This document shows, piece by piece, positions 1 to 6,277 of a stretch of DNA of 6,899 nt (position 1 is the first letter of the stretch; each line of letters begins with the position of its first letter). A program made the translations under genes and the position numbers. The DNA is taken from the NCBI GenBank assembly GCA_051010095.1, contig JBPCVX010000091.1:1-6899 (forward strand), given 5' to 3'. Below the pieces are notes generated by a model. The model was not told the DNA's origin. It did no database searches and saw only the letters and a list, made by a program, of their open reading frames with translations. Source of the DNA: CAJQND01 sp051010095. Lineage in GTDB: Bacteria > Pseudomonadota > Alphaproteobacteria > Rhizobiales > CAJQND01.

Positions 1-247
1 GCGTCAGGGCGAACGTTTCGACCCGGACGGCGCCTATGTCAGGCACTTTGTTCCCGAAATAGCCAACTTACCGGACAAGTTTATTCATTGCCCCTGGGAG
101 GCGCCGGCTGAAGTTTTAAAGGCGGCACAAATTGAGCTGGGAACCACTTACCCAGCACCATTAGTCGATCACTTCACCACCCGTAATCGGGCACTTGCCG
201 CACTTAAGACGATCAGCAAAAGCGCAAAAGCGCGTGAAACGGCGTAA
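1..247 (+). CDS. phrB: Deoxyribodipyrimidine photolyase, C-terminal end (partial)
   Basis: Only the last 81 residues are present; the reading frame is open from base 2 and stops with TAA at 245-247. The visible sequence carries the conserved tail of class I DNA photolyases/cryptochromes: an RFDPDGAYVRHFVPE block near residues 5-19, then HCPWEAP, then a YPAPLVDH segment followed by an arginine-rich helix ending in RALAALK. In the family this region lies at the end of the FAD-binding helical domain. The enzyme uses reduced FAD and blue light to split cyclobutane pyrimidine dimers in DNA, in the cytoplasm. The antenna domain, the tryptophan electron chain and most of the FAD site lie outside the window, so a photolyase cannot be told from a closely related cryptochrome here. 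It ends 4 bases from the convergent LysR gene; no intrinsic terminator is visible. Confidence 0.88.
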   Translation, partial: RQGERFDPDGAYVRHFVPEIANLPDKFIHCPWEAPAEVLKAAQIELGTTYPAPLVDHFTTRNRALAALKTISKSAKARETA

Positions 248-251
248 CCCT

Positions 252-1154
252 CTATAAATTCCATGGCTGACGTGTGCCATACAACTCCGCAAGAAAATCG
301 ATGAAGCGGCGCACCTTCGTGGGCAGAAAGCGGTTGGGTGGATAAACGCAATAAAGCGCCACCGATTCCGGTTCAAATCCCTCCAGCACCGGCACCAAAG
401 CACCGGACTTTATTTCACCTGACACAATAAACTCGGGCGAGCGCACAATACCCAAGCCCCGCAAGGCTGCCTGTCTCAGCACCTCTCCATTGTTTGAGCA
501 CAGGATATCGTTTACGCGGACATGCTCTTCGCCGCCACTGCCGCGCAAATTCCACACCGTGTCCTGGGCCGACCAGCCATAATGGAGAACCTTATGATCG
601 GCCAAATCTTGCGGCACCCTGGGCCTGTCGTGTTCCTCAAAATATGAAGGCGCTGCTGCAAAAGCGAAATGTATGGGCGCGATGCGTTTCGCGATTAACG
701 ACGAATCGGGCATATCCGCAATGCGCACCGTGAGATCGAAACCCTCCTCTACCGGATCAACGAAACGGTCGTTCAACGCAAGTTGAATTTTTATCTGCGG
801 ATAACGGGTCATGAATTCAGCAACCGCATCGGCCAGGTACATAATGCCAAAGCTCATGGGCGCGTTGATGCGCAAGGTGCCAGCCGGTTCGCTCTTTAAT
901 TCAGCCACCATACGTTCAGCTTCATCCAGATCGCTCAAGATGGAACGTGCGCGTTCTAAATAAGTAATGCCCGATTCCGTCAGCGCCACCGTGCGGGTCG
1001 TGCGGTTGAGCAATTGCACGCCCAGATCTTCTTCAAGGTTTGAAATAAGACGACTCAGGCCAGACCGAGACCCGCCCAATTGCCTTGTGGCTGCAGCAAA
1101 CCCTCCTTCTTCCGCCACGCTCACAAATGCTCTAATTGCGCTCAATTTGTCCAT
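252..1154 (-). CDS. LysR-type transcriptional regulator (CrgA-like)
   Basis: A 300-residue DNA-binding regulator of usual LysR family length. Residues 1-60 form the winged helix-turn-helix (AIRAFVSVAEEGGFAAAT, then the recognition stretch around SRSGLSRLISNLE and LLNRTTR). Residues 90-295 form the periplasmic-binding-protein-like effector domain, starting with GTLRINAP and including the DLTVRI and AALRGLGIV segments. The start at 1154 is chosen because MDKLSAIRAF is the normal LysR N-terminus. The frame stays open back to an ATG at 1250, but those 32 extra residues are an isoleucine-rich translation of AT-rich promoter DNA spanning the operator. The ribosome binding site is weak (GGAA about 11 bases before the ATG). 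The gene is divergent from the pirin gene and likely controls both that gene and itself. One cysteine sits in the effector domain at residue 219 (LCSNNGEVL); a redox role is not shown. The effector is unknown. Confidence 0.93.
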   Translation of the reverse strand: MDKLSAIRAFVSVAEEGGFAAATRQLGGSRSGLSRLISNLEEDLGVQLLNRTTRTVALTESGITYLERARSILSDLDEAERMVAELKSEPAGTLRINAPMSFGIMYLADAVAEFMTRYPQIKIQLALNDRFVDPVEEGFDLTVRIADMPDSSLIAKRIAPIHFAFAAAPSYFEEHDRPRVPQDLADHKVLHYGWSAQDTVWNLRGSGGEEHVRVNDILCSNNGEVLRQAALRGLGIVRSPEFIVSGEIKSGALVPVLEGFEPESVALYCVYPPNRFLPTKVRRFIDFLAELYGTRQPWNL

Positions 1155-1171
1155 ATTTGCCGTTATTCCAT

Positions 1172-1200
1172 CATATTGTTGCCAATTACGCAACAATATG
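1172..1200. promoter_or_regulatory. Probable LysR operator, perfect 10-bp inverted repeat
   Basis: CATATTGTTG at 1172-1181 and its exact reverse complement CAACAATATG at 1191-1200 are separated by 9 bases. The core fits the LysR consensus T-N11-A (T1180, A1192) inside a TTG/CAA dyad. It lies in the only divergent intergenic region of the window, 17 bases upstream of the regulator's ATG and 83 bases upstream of the pirin ATG. That position suits repression of the regulator's own gene and activation of the pirin gene. Seen: the exact dyad and its location. Inferred: that the neighbouring LysR protein binds it. An RNA hairpin terminator is unlikely, because the arms are AT-rich and no T-run follows on either strand. 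Confidence 0.75.
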
Positions 1201-1229
1201 TTTATCAGAATGATTATTGTTATTATAGA
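1201..1229 (+). promoter_or_regulatory. Candidate promoter for pirin-reductase pair
   Basis: TTTATC at 1201-1206 and TATAGA at 1224-1229 are 17 bases apart and sit directly downstream of the operator, so a LysR dimer would lie next to the -35 region. The -10 matches the sigma-70 consensus at 4 of 6 positions and the -35 at 3 of 6. An overlapping TATTAT at 1221-1226 is a better -10 but has no good -35. A weak -35 is usual for promoters that need an activator. The assignment is tentative and rests mainly on position. Confidence 0.3.
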
Positions 1230-1270
1230 CACAACGCATATTTTCTCCACAGAACATCAATACGAACTCT

Positions 1271-1280
1271 GAGGAGAAGG
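1271..1280 (+). promoter_or_regulatory. Ribosome binding site of the pirin gene
   Basis: The purine-rich stretch GAGGAGAAGG contains AGGAG (1272-1276) 7 bases before the ATG at 1284. It is a strong Shine-Dalgarno sequence and fixes this start, which also gives the normal pirin N-terminus. The stretch GGAGAAGG (1273-1280) is complementary to TTTTCTCC at 1241-1248 in the same leader. Confidence 0.8.
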
Positions 1281-1283
1281 TAA

Positions 1284-1982
1284 ATGTTGACGCTCAGGCG
1301 ATCTGATACACGCGGTCAGGCCGATTTTGGCTGGCTGAAATCCGCCCACTCTTTTTCATTCGGAGAGTATTACGACCCACAGTTCATGGGCTTTGGCGCG
1401 CTACGCGTGATCAATGAGGATCACGTGGCTCCAGGGGCCGGCTTCGGCACGCATCCGCACAAGGATATGGAAATCATCTCTTATGTGCTTGATGGCAATC
1501 TGGCACATAAGGATTCAACTGGCGGCGGGTCCACCATTGGTCCGGGCACCGTGCAGCGCATGAGTGCAGGAACCGGCATCCAGCACTCTGAATATAACGG
1601 GTCCGACAGTGACCAAGTGCATTTCCTACAAATCTGGCTGCTGCCAGAACGTGCAGACCTTACTCCCAGTTATGAAGAGAAAGCTTTCGACCTCGCAGCC
1701 CATGCAAACAATCTGGTTTTACTAGCAGCGAACGATCTCGGCAATGCAGCGCTCAAGGTACATCAAGATGTCAATCTTTATGGCGCACAGCTTGATGCAG
1801 GAAACGAGATTACATTCACCCCAGATTCCAACCGCAAAGTGTGGCTTCAATTGGCCAAGGGTGCGTTGCATGTGAACGGCATGGTCATGACAGCTGGTGA
1901 TGGCTTGGCTGTTGAAGATGAAGCGAAGCTCACGATCGCGGCCAATGACAATGTTGAGTTTTTGCTCTTCGACTTAACCTAA
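1284..1982 (+). CDS. Pirin family protein (YhhW-like cupin, possible quercetinase)
   Basis: A 232-residue, cytoplasmic, two-cupin-domain protein of the size of bacterial pirins such as YhhW. The N-terminal cupin holds the complete metal site expected for the family: His57 and His59 in GTHPHKDMEII, and His101 and Glu103 in AGTGIQHSEYN. The HSFSFGEYYDP signature is at residues 22-32. The C-terminal cupin (about 130-232) has no metal ligands I can recognise, as is usual. Pirins bind Fe(II) or another divalent metal; some open quercetin with oxygen, others act as redox-sensitive regulators or enzyme partners, so the actual substrate here is unknown. It is the first gene of a pair with the flavin reductase 49 bases downstream, and is divergent from the LysR gene whose operator lies before it. 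The intact metal site argues for an active enzyme. Confidence 0.95.
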   Translation: MLTLRRSDTRGQADFGWLKSAHSFSFGEYYDPQFMGFGALRVINEDHVAPGAGFGTHPHKDMEIISYVLDGNLAHKDSTGGGSTIGPGTVQRMSAGTGIQHSEYNGSDSDQVHFLQIWLLPERADLTPSYEEKAFDLAAHANNLVLLAANDLGNAALKVHQDVNLYGAQLDAGNEITFTPDSNRKVWLQLAKGALHVNGMVMTAGDGLAVEDEAKLTIAANDNVEFLLFDLT

Positions 1983-2031
1983 ACCATCAGACAAACATTC
2001 ACACTCACACTTTTTAAAAAGAGAAACCGAT

Positions 2032-2571
2032 ATGAAAATTTTAGCATTCAGTGGAAGTCTCAGAAAAGGCTCAACCAACACCGGTTTGCTGCGCGCTGCA
2101 GCCGACATGGCCCCATCACACGTTGAGATTACGATTGCCGAGTGGTCAGCCATTCCGATTTACGATGGTGATGAAGAGACGGCAAATGGCGTCCCTGACA
2201 GTGTAGAAGCGCTGGCCACACAAATGCGCGAGGCGGACGGCTTTCTGTTTTCAGTCCCAGAATACAACTTTTCAATTCCAGGCGGCTTTAAAAACGCCAT
2301 TGATTGGCTAAGCCGCGTTAAAAACCAACCCTTTGCCGGCAAGCCGTCGGCCATCATGGGTTCAGCCGCAGGGCCCATGGGCACCGGGCGCATGCAATAT
2401 GAACTGCGCAAGGTGTTGGGCGCGCTGGGCGCCGATCTCATCCTCAAACCTGAGGTTTTCGTGGGTGCCGCCTTCACCAAGTTCGATGATGAAGGGCGGT
2501 TCACCGATGAAGATGGCCGCAAGTTTATCGCTCAATTAGTGGACGCGCTCACCGCCAAGATCAAAAGCTGA
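2032..2571 (+). CDS. NAD(P)H-dependent FMN/quinone reductase (ChrR-like flavoprotein)
   Basis: A 179-residue flavodoxin-like protein of the NADPH-dependent FMN reductase family (PF03358 type). The phosphate-binding loop for FMN is GSLRKGSTN at residues 8-16. The second flavin-binding segment is VPEYNFSIPGGFKNAIDWLSR (residues 75-95), with the PEYN motif typical of ChrR-like quinone reductases. A third loop, GSAAGPMGTGRMQ, follows near 110-122. Relatives transfer electrons from NAD(P)H to quinones, chromate, azo dyes or free flavin; two-electron quinone reduction that avoids semiquinone radicals is a common physiological role. The exact acceptor cannot be read here. It follows the pirin gene after 49 bases and probably shares its transcript. 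The ribosome binding site is weak (AAGAG, 2019-2023). No signal peptide; cytoplasmic. Confidence 0.93.
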   Translation: MKILAFSGSLRKGSTNTGLLRAAADMAPSHVEITIAEWSAIPIYDGDEETANGVPDSVEALATQMREADGFLFSVPEYNFSIPGGFKNAIDWLSRVKNQPFAGKPSAIMGSAAGPMGTGRMQYELRKVLGALGADLILKPEVFVGAAFTKFDDEGRFTDEDGRKFIAQLVDALTAKIKS

Positions 2572-2590
2572 GCGCAAAAACTTGCGCTTT
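2571..2590 (+). terminator. Possible short intrinsic terminator after the reductase
   Basis: AGCGCAA (2571-2577) and TTGCGCT (2582-2588) form a perfect 7-base-pair stem with a four-base loop AAAC, starting on the last base of the reductase stop codon. Only three T residues (2588-2590) follow, so termination may be partial. It suggests the pirin-reductase transcript ends here and the hydrolase 45 bases further on is expressed at least partly on its own. Confidence 0.45.
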
Positions 2591-2634
2591 GCTGCATAGG
2601 CGCGTATCCCGGACCAAAAGCTCTGGGAACGCCC

Positions 2635-3504
2635 ATGCAGGCCAACATACTCTTTGCTGTTCAAAAATCGTTTGCAGGTATTAGCAAACTTTCCCCGCGC
2701 CTGGCTGCCCGCATGGTGCACGGGCTCATTACCAACCCATCACTTTTGGTACGGCCAAGTAGCGAAGAGCGCGAACTGCTTGCCAATAACGAACCCATTT
2801 TACAACGCGCCGATGCCTTAACAGTGATGGCGCCTGCTGGCGCAATGCGGGTTTATCACTGGACACCTGAGAGCGACAGGCCAGCAGATGCGCCGGTTGC
2901 TGTCCTCGTCCATGGATGGGGGGCGCGCGCGGCTCACATGGCCGGGTTTGTGCCACTGCTGCTCAGCCAGGGCTATCAAGTTGCTGCCCCAGAGCTGCCG
3001 GGCCACGGCACTTCGGCGAAGGGGTCCCTCACTATTTCGTCCGCAGACGCCGTTATCAAAGCAACTTCGGCGGCACTTGGTGGTGTGAATATTCTGATGG
3101 GACACTCTTTCGGCGCTTCTGCCGTTCTGAATGCTGCGCAAGACTTGAATCCCGATAAACTTGTTCTTCTCGCCGCGCCAAGTTCGCTTGAGCAGGTCTA
3201 CCGGCGTATTGCGCGCTTGCTGGAGATTTCCTTGCCCGCAGAAGATGAACTCATTAAGCGGCTTGAATTAAGTAGCGATGTTTCCATGGCACATCTCAAT
3301 GCAGAAATGCAGCTCGTGCACGTCAACCGCCCATGTCTTGCCATTCATGATGAGGATGATTTTGAAATACCCATCAACACCAGCATTGCCCGCAGCAACA
3401 TTCAAAACATGAAAGCTTTTATCACCAAGGGCCATGCCCATCGCGGTGTCTTATCGGCACCGGAAGTCATGAAGGCCGTCACGAAATTCACCAAACGCAG
3501 GTGA
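2635..3504 (+). CDS. Alpha/beta fold hydrolase, substrate unknown
   Basis: A 289-residue serine hydrolase. The core begins near residue 87 with the VLVHGWGARAAHM block (HGWG at 93-96 supplies the oxyanion hole). The nucleophile elbow is GHSFGAS with Ser158. The acid is most likely Asp242 in IHDEDDFEIP and the histidine most likely His269 in GHAHRGVL, so the triad looks complete. A helical cap probably lies between about 183 and 230. The first 80 residues precede the fold; they are basic at the start but do not form a convincing signal peptide, so the protein is probably cytoplasmic. Relatives include esterases, lipases and C-C hydrolases; the substrate cannot be told. The start at 2635 has a modest GGGA six bases upstream. 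The gene follows the reductase after 63 bases and converges on the ligase gene, 7 bases apart. Confidence 0.88.
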   Translation: MQANILFAVQKSFAGISKLSPRLAARMVHGLITNPSLLVRPSSEERELLANNEPILQRADALTVMAPAGAMRVYHWTPESDRPADAPVAVLVHGWGARAAHMAGFVPLLLSQGYQVAAPELPGHGTSAKGSLTISSADAVIKATSAALGGVNILMGHSFGASAVLNAAQDLNPDKLVLLAAPSSLEQVYRRIARLLEISLPAEDELIKRLELSSDVSMAHLNAEMQLVHVNRPCLAIHDEDDFEIPINTSIARSNIQNMKAFITKGHAHRGVLSAPEVMKAVTKFTKRR

Positions 3505-3511
3505 GGATTGA

Positions 3512-5074
3512 TCAGAAGCCTTCGCGTTTGCGTAGTTCTTCACGCACCAGCTTTTTAGGAATTTTGCCATAGCCAGACTTGGGCATATCCTCCCAAAACA
3601 CAAACCGGCGCGGCCATTTATATTTCGCAAGCTTGCCATCTAGATAGCCAAGCGCCTGCGCGCCATCCAACGTGCTCTCTGGCGTACACACCAACACAGC
3701 CACGCCCAACTCGCCCCATTTCTCATCTTCAATACCCAGCACGCAAGCTTCTGCGATCTCTGGGTGGGTCAGGAATACTTCCTCAATTTCTTTGGGGTAA
3801 ATATTGGAACCACCTGAAATAAACATGTCGGATGCCCGGCCGGTGATATAGAGCAAGCCGCTTTCATCCATTGTGCCCAGATCGCCGGTGTTGAACCAAC
3901 CATGCTTGAAGCTTTCCGCATTTGCCTTGTCATTTTCAAAATAGCCGGCAAAAATGCCCGGACCGCGCACGCATATAGAACCTTTTTCACCGGTGGGCAG
4001 ATGGGTGCCGTCTTCATCCAGAATGGCGACTTCCATACCCGTGCGCGCAAATCCGCATGAACCGACAGGGTGCACATCATCATCGGGTGAATGCATATGG
4101 GCCGGCAGCACAGTGATGTTACCGGTTACTTCTCCAAGCCCGAAATATTGCACCAAACAAGGACCAAGCTTGTTAAGCGCATGCACCTGATCAGCGCGAT
4201 ACATCGGCGCGCCTGCATAAATCACATGTTTCAGTGAAGAATGATCGTACTGATCAACTGCCGGGTGCTCGGTCATCGCTTTTACGATTGTCGGCACGGT
4301 GAACATGTTTGAAACACGGTGCTGTTCGATGAGTTGAAACAACTCCTCCACATCCATGTGGCGAGATGTAGGAATAACCGTCTTGGCCCCGCGCGCCACT
4401 TGCGGAACAGCGTGGAGACCCGCACCGTGACTTAAGGGTGCAAGCGCCAGCGATGCATCGCGATCACTCAATCCCGGCATCAGATCGGCGATCTGGTTGG
4501 TAATGCAATAAGCAAACTGGCCGTGGGTCAGAATAGCGCCCTTGGGCCTGCCCGTTGTGCCTGATGTAAAAAAGAACCAGAGCGGTGTATCATAAGCGAC
4601 ATCTTCTTCAATGCGGCCGTTCTCTGCCATCACCAGTTCCTGGGAGGTTTCTGCCAGGGCCTCGTATTCAGCATCGGAAAAAATATGGGCAAGATGCGGG
4701 TTGGCCTTCTGTGCCGCAGGAGGATAATCAGCAAACTCTTCGCCATAGATCATCACCTTGGCGCGGCTGGCCTCTCCAAGATATGCGGCTTCTGGCGGGG
4801 ATAAGCGAAAGTTTGTCGGCACCCATGCAGCACCCAACTTAAAGGCCACCCACATGGTTTCAAACATGACGTTTGAGTTGCGCGAATGCACCAGAATGCG
4901 GTCGGCCTTGCCAATGCCAAGCCTGCGCAGTGAGGATACGGTTGCATCAACGCGCGCATTAATTTCCGCCCAGGTCCATGAACGCTCGCCCCACACAAGG
5001 CCAACATTTTCGGGAAAGCGCCTTGCAATATCGCTCAGCGCAAAGCCCAAGTTTGAAATCGGAGTCTCGATCAT
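3512..5074 (-). CDS. AMP-forming acyl-CoA synthetase (acyl-CoA ligase)
   Basis: A 520-residue member of the adenylate-forming ANL superfamily that activates a carboxylic acid with ATP to an acyl-AMP and then to the CoA thioester. Motifs in order: P-loop FFTSGTTGRPKG (168-179); aromatic/glutamate motif QYFGLGEVTG (309-318, Glu315); ribose-binding TGDLG (Asp398); hinge GRASD (Arg413) with GGSNIYPKEIEEV (421-433); and the C-terminal catalytic lysine in GYGKIPKK (Lys504). All core catalytic elements are present at normal length, so it should be active. The acid substrate (fatty, aryl or branched) cannot be read. It starts 6 bases after the thiolase stop codon, with no clear Shine-Dalgarno in the rc of 5075-5090, which points to translational coupling. 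Its 3' end converges on the hydrolase gene. It is most likely cytoplasmic and works with the thiolase in acyl-CoA metabolism. Confidence 0.94.
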   Translation of the reverse strand: MIETPISNLGFALSDIARRFPENVGLVWGERSWTWAEINARVDATVSSLRRLGIGKADRILVHSRNSNVMFETMWVAFKLGAAWVPTNFRLSPPEAAYLGEASRAKVMIYGEEFADYPPAAQKANPHLAHIFSDAEYEALAETSQELVMAENGRIEEDVAYDTPLWFFFTSGTTGRPKGAILTHGQFAYCITNQIADLMPGLSDRDASLALAPLSHGAGLHAVPQVARGAKTVIPTSRHMDVEELFQLIEQHRVSNMFTVPTIVKAMTEHPAVDQYDHSSLKHVIYAGAPMYRADQVHALNKLGPCLVQYFGLGEVTGNITVLPAHMHSPDDDVHPVGSCGFARTGMEVAILDEDGTHLPTGEKGSICVRGPGIFAGYFENDKANAESFKHGWFNTGDLGTMDESGLLYITGRASDMFISGGSNIYPKEIEEVFLTHPEIAEACVLGIEDEKWGELGVAVLVCTPESTLDGAQALGYLDGKLAKYKWPRRFVFWEDMPKSGYGKIPKKLVREELRKREGF

Positions 5075-5080
5075 AATGGT

Positions 5081-6247
5081 CTAACGCAAGCGCTCAAGAA
5101 CACTCACGTAATTGGCAACCGCAGCACCACCCATATTGAAGATGCCAGCAAGCTTCACGTCTTTCACCTGCATGTCGCCCGCCTCGCCCATAAGCTGCAT
5201 AGAAGCCATAGCATGCATTGACACACCGGTTGCGCCAATCGGGTGGCCTTTGGCCTTTAACCCACCGGAAGGATTTACCGGTAACCTGCCGTCTTTTTCC
5301 GTCCAGCCTTCTTCGATTGCGCGGTGACCTTCACCTGGAGCGGCCAACCCCATCGCCTCATATTCAATCAACTCGGCAATGGTGAAACAGTCGTGGGTCT
5401 CAACAAGGCTCAGATCATCAAGCGTGAGCCGTGATTGATCCAGCGCCTGGCGCCAGGCTTCCCGGCAGCCATCAAAATCAATAATCTCGCGCTTGGAGAT
5501 CGGCAGAAAATCACTCACATGAGCTGCCGCTCTAAAGGTGATGGCCTTATCCATAGTTAGCGCCGTCTCCATATCAGTGATGATCACTGCTGCTGCACCA
5601 TCAGACACCAACGAGCAATCGGTGCGCCGCAATGGCGGCGCCACATAGGGGTTCTTGTCTGAAATTTCGTTGCAGAACTCAAATCCCAAATCCTTGCGCA
5701 TTTGCGCATATGGGTTCACCACCCCGTTTTTGTGATTTTTTGCTGCAATACGCGCGAGCGCCGCTGATTGGTCGCCATATTTCTGGAAATAGCGCTGTGC
5801 AATCTGCGCAAAAATACCGGCGAAGCCACCTTTTACATCGCTTTCTTCCTTGCGGTAACACGCGCTCAACAACGCATCCGCAAGTTCTGGGCCAGGCGTG
5901 TCGGTCATCTTTTCTGCACCAACAACCAGTGCAAACCGGCTGCGCCCAGAGTTCACACGGTCAAGAGCTGTGTGAATGGCGGCTGAGCCTGTCGCGCAAG
6001 CATTCTCAACCCTGATCGCGGGCTTAAACCGCAACGCATCATTAGCCTGCAAAACCAGTGAGGAAACAAAGTCCTGTTCCTGAAATCCGCGGTTAAAGGC
6101 ACCAACATGAATTGAACTAACATCTTCTGCTTCAATGCCCGCATCGTTGATGGCTCCATTCACAACAGAAGTCATTAGGCTCTCAATATCGGAGCCCTCA
6201 ATTTTTCCAAATGGCATATGTGCCCAACCAACAATACACGCGGTCAT
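5081..6247 (-). CDS. SCP2-type thiolase / acetyl-CoA acetyltransferase family protein
   Basis: A 388-residue thiolase-fold enzyme. The nucleophilic cysteine is Cys84 in RVENACATGS. The HDCF motif (His285-Phe288) is characteristic of SCP2/SCP-x thiolases, where classic thiolases have NEAF. The conserved histidine is His335 in the glycine-rich stretch from 328 to 341. The C-terminal stretch reads FNMGGAAVANYV, without the CxG cysteine of classic thiolases; in SCP2 types the HDCF cysteine is thought to replace it, so the lack is normal. Such enzymes cleave 3-ketoacyl-CoA with CoA, or run in the condensing direction. There is no fused SCP2 lipid-binding domain. It lies directly upstream of the acyl-CoA synthetase (6 bases) and 30 bases after the copper ATPase stop. 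Bacterial homologues often sit beside a small DUF35 OB-fold partner; none is seen here. Cytoplasmic. Confidence 0.93.
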   Translation of the reverse strand: MTACIVGWAHMPFGKIEGSDIESLMTSVVNGAINDAGIEAEDVSSIHVGAFNRGFQEQDFVSSLVLQANDALRFKPAIRVENACATGSAAIHTALDRVNSGRSRFALVVGAEKMTDTPGPELADALLSACYRKEESDVKGGFAGIFAQIAQRYFQKYGDQSAALARIAAKNHKNGVVNPYAQMRKDLGFEFCNEISDKNPYVAPPLRRTDCSLVSDGAAAVIITDMETALTMDKAITFRAAAHVSDFLPISKREIIDFDGCREAWRQALDQSRLTLDDLSLVETHDCFTIAELIEYEAMGLAAPGEGHRAIEEGWTEKDGRLPVNPSGGLKAKGHPIGATGVSMHAMASMQLMGEAGDMQVKDVKLAGIFNMGGAAVANYVSVLERLR

Positions 6248-6253
6248 GTGATG

Positions 6254-6261
6254 TTCTCCTT
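6254..6261 (-). promoter_or_regulatory. Ribosome binding site of the thiolase gene
   Basis: On the minus strand AAGGAGAA precedes the ATG at 6247-6245, with 8 bases between AAGGAG and the start. It is a near-perfect Shine-Dalgarno sequence and supports this start. It contrasts with the downstream ligase gene, which has none visible. Confidence 0.82.
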
Positions 6262-6277
6262 GAAATTCAATCGCAAC

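Noticed and set aside
222..233. GCGC-AAAA-GCGC hairpin near the photolyase stop, as a terminator
   Set aside because: The stem is only four base pairs, lies inside the coding region and is not followed by a T-run; the local repeat comes from Ser/Ala/Lys codons.
1134..1147. AATTG-CGCT-CAATT inverted repeat as a second operator
   Set aside because: It lies inside the N-terminal codons of the LysR gene, the arms are only five bases and it lacks the LysR T-N11-A spacing; chance is the simpler reading.
2160..2522. Long open frame on the minus strand opposite the flavin reductase
   Set aside because: It is a shadow of a strongly recognised coding sequence, low in complexity and with no family features; the same applies to the other antisense and out-of-frame open stretches in the ligase and thiolase genes.
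2582..2610. TTGCGC and TATCCC with 17-base spacing as a promoter for the hydrolase gene
   Set aside because: Each box matches consensus at only three of six positions and the -35 lies within the hairpin arm; too weak to annotate.
3505..3511. Bidirectional terminator between the convergent hydrolase and ligase genes
   Set aside because: The gap is only seven bases and I find no stem-loop with a T-run across the junction.
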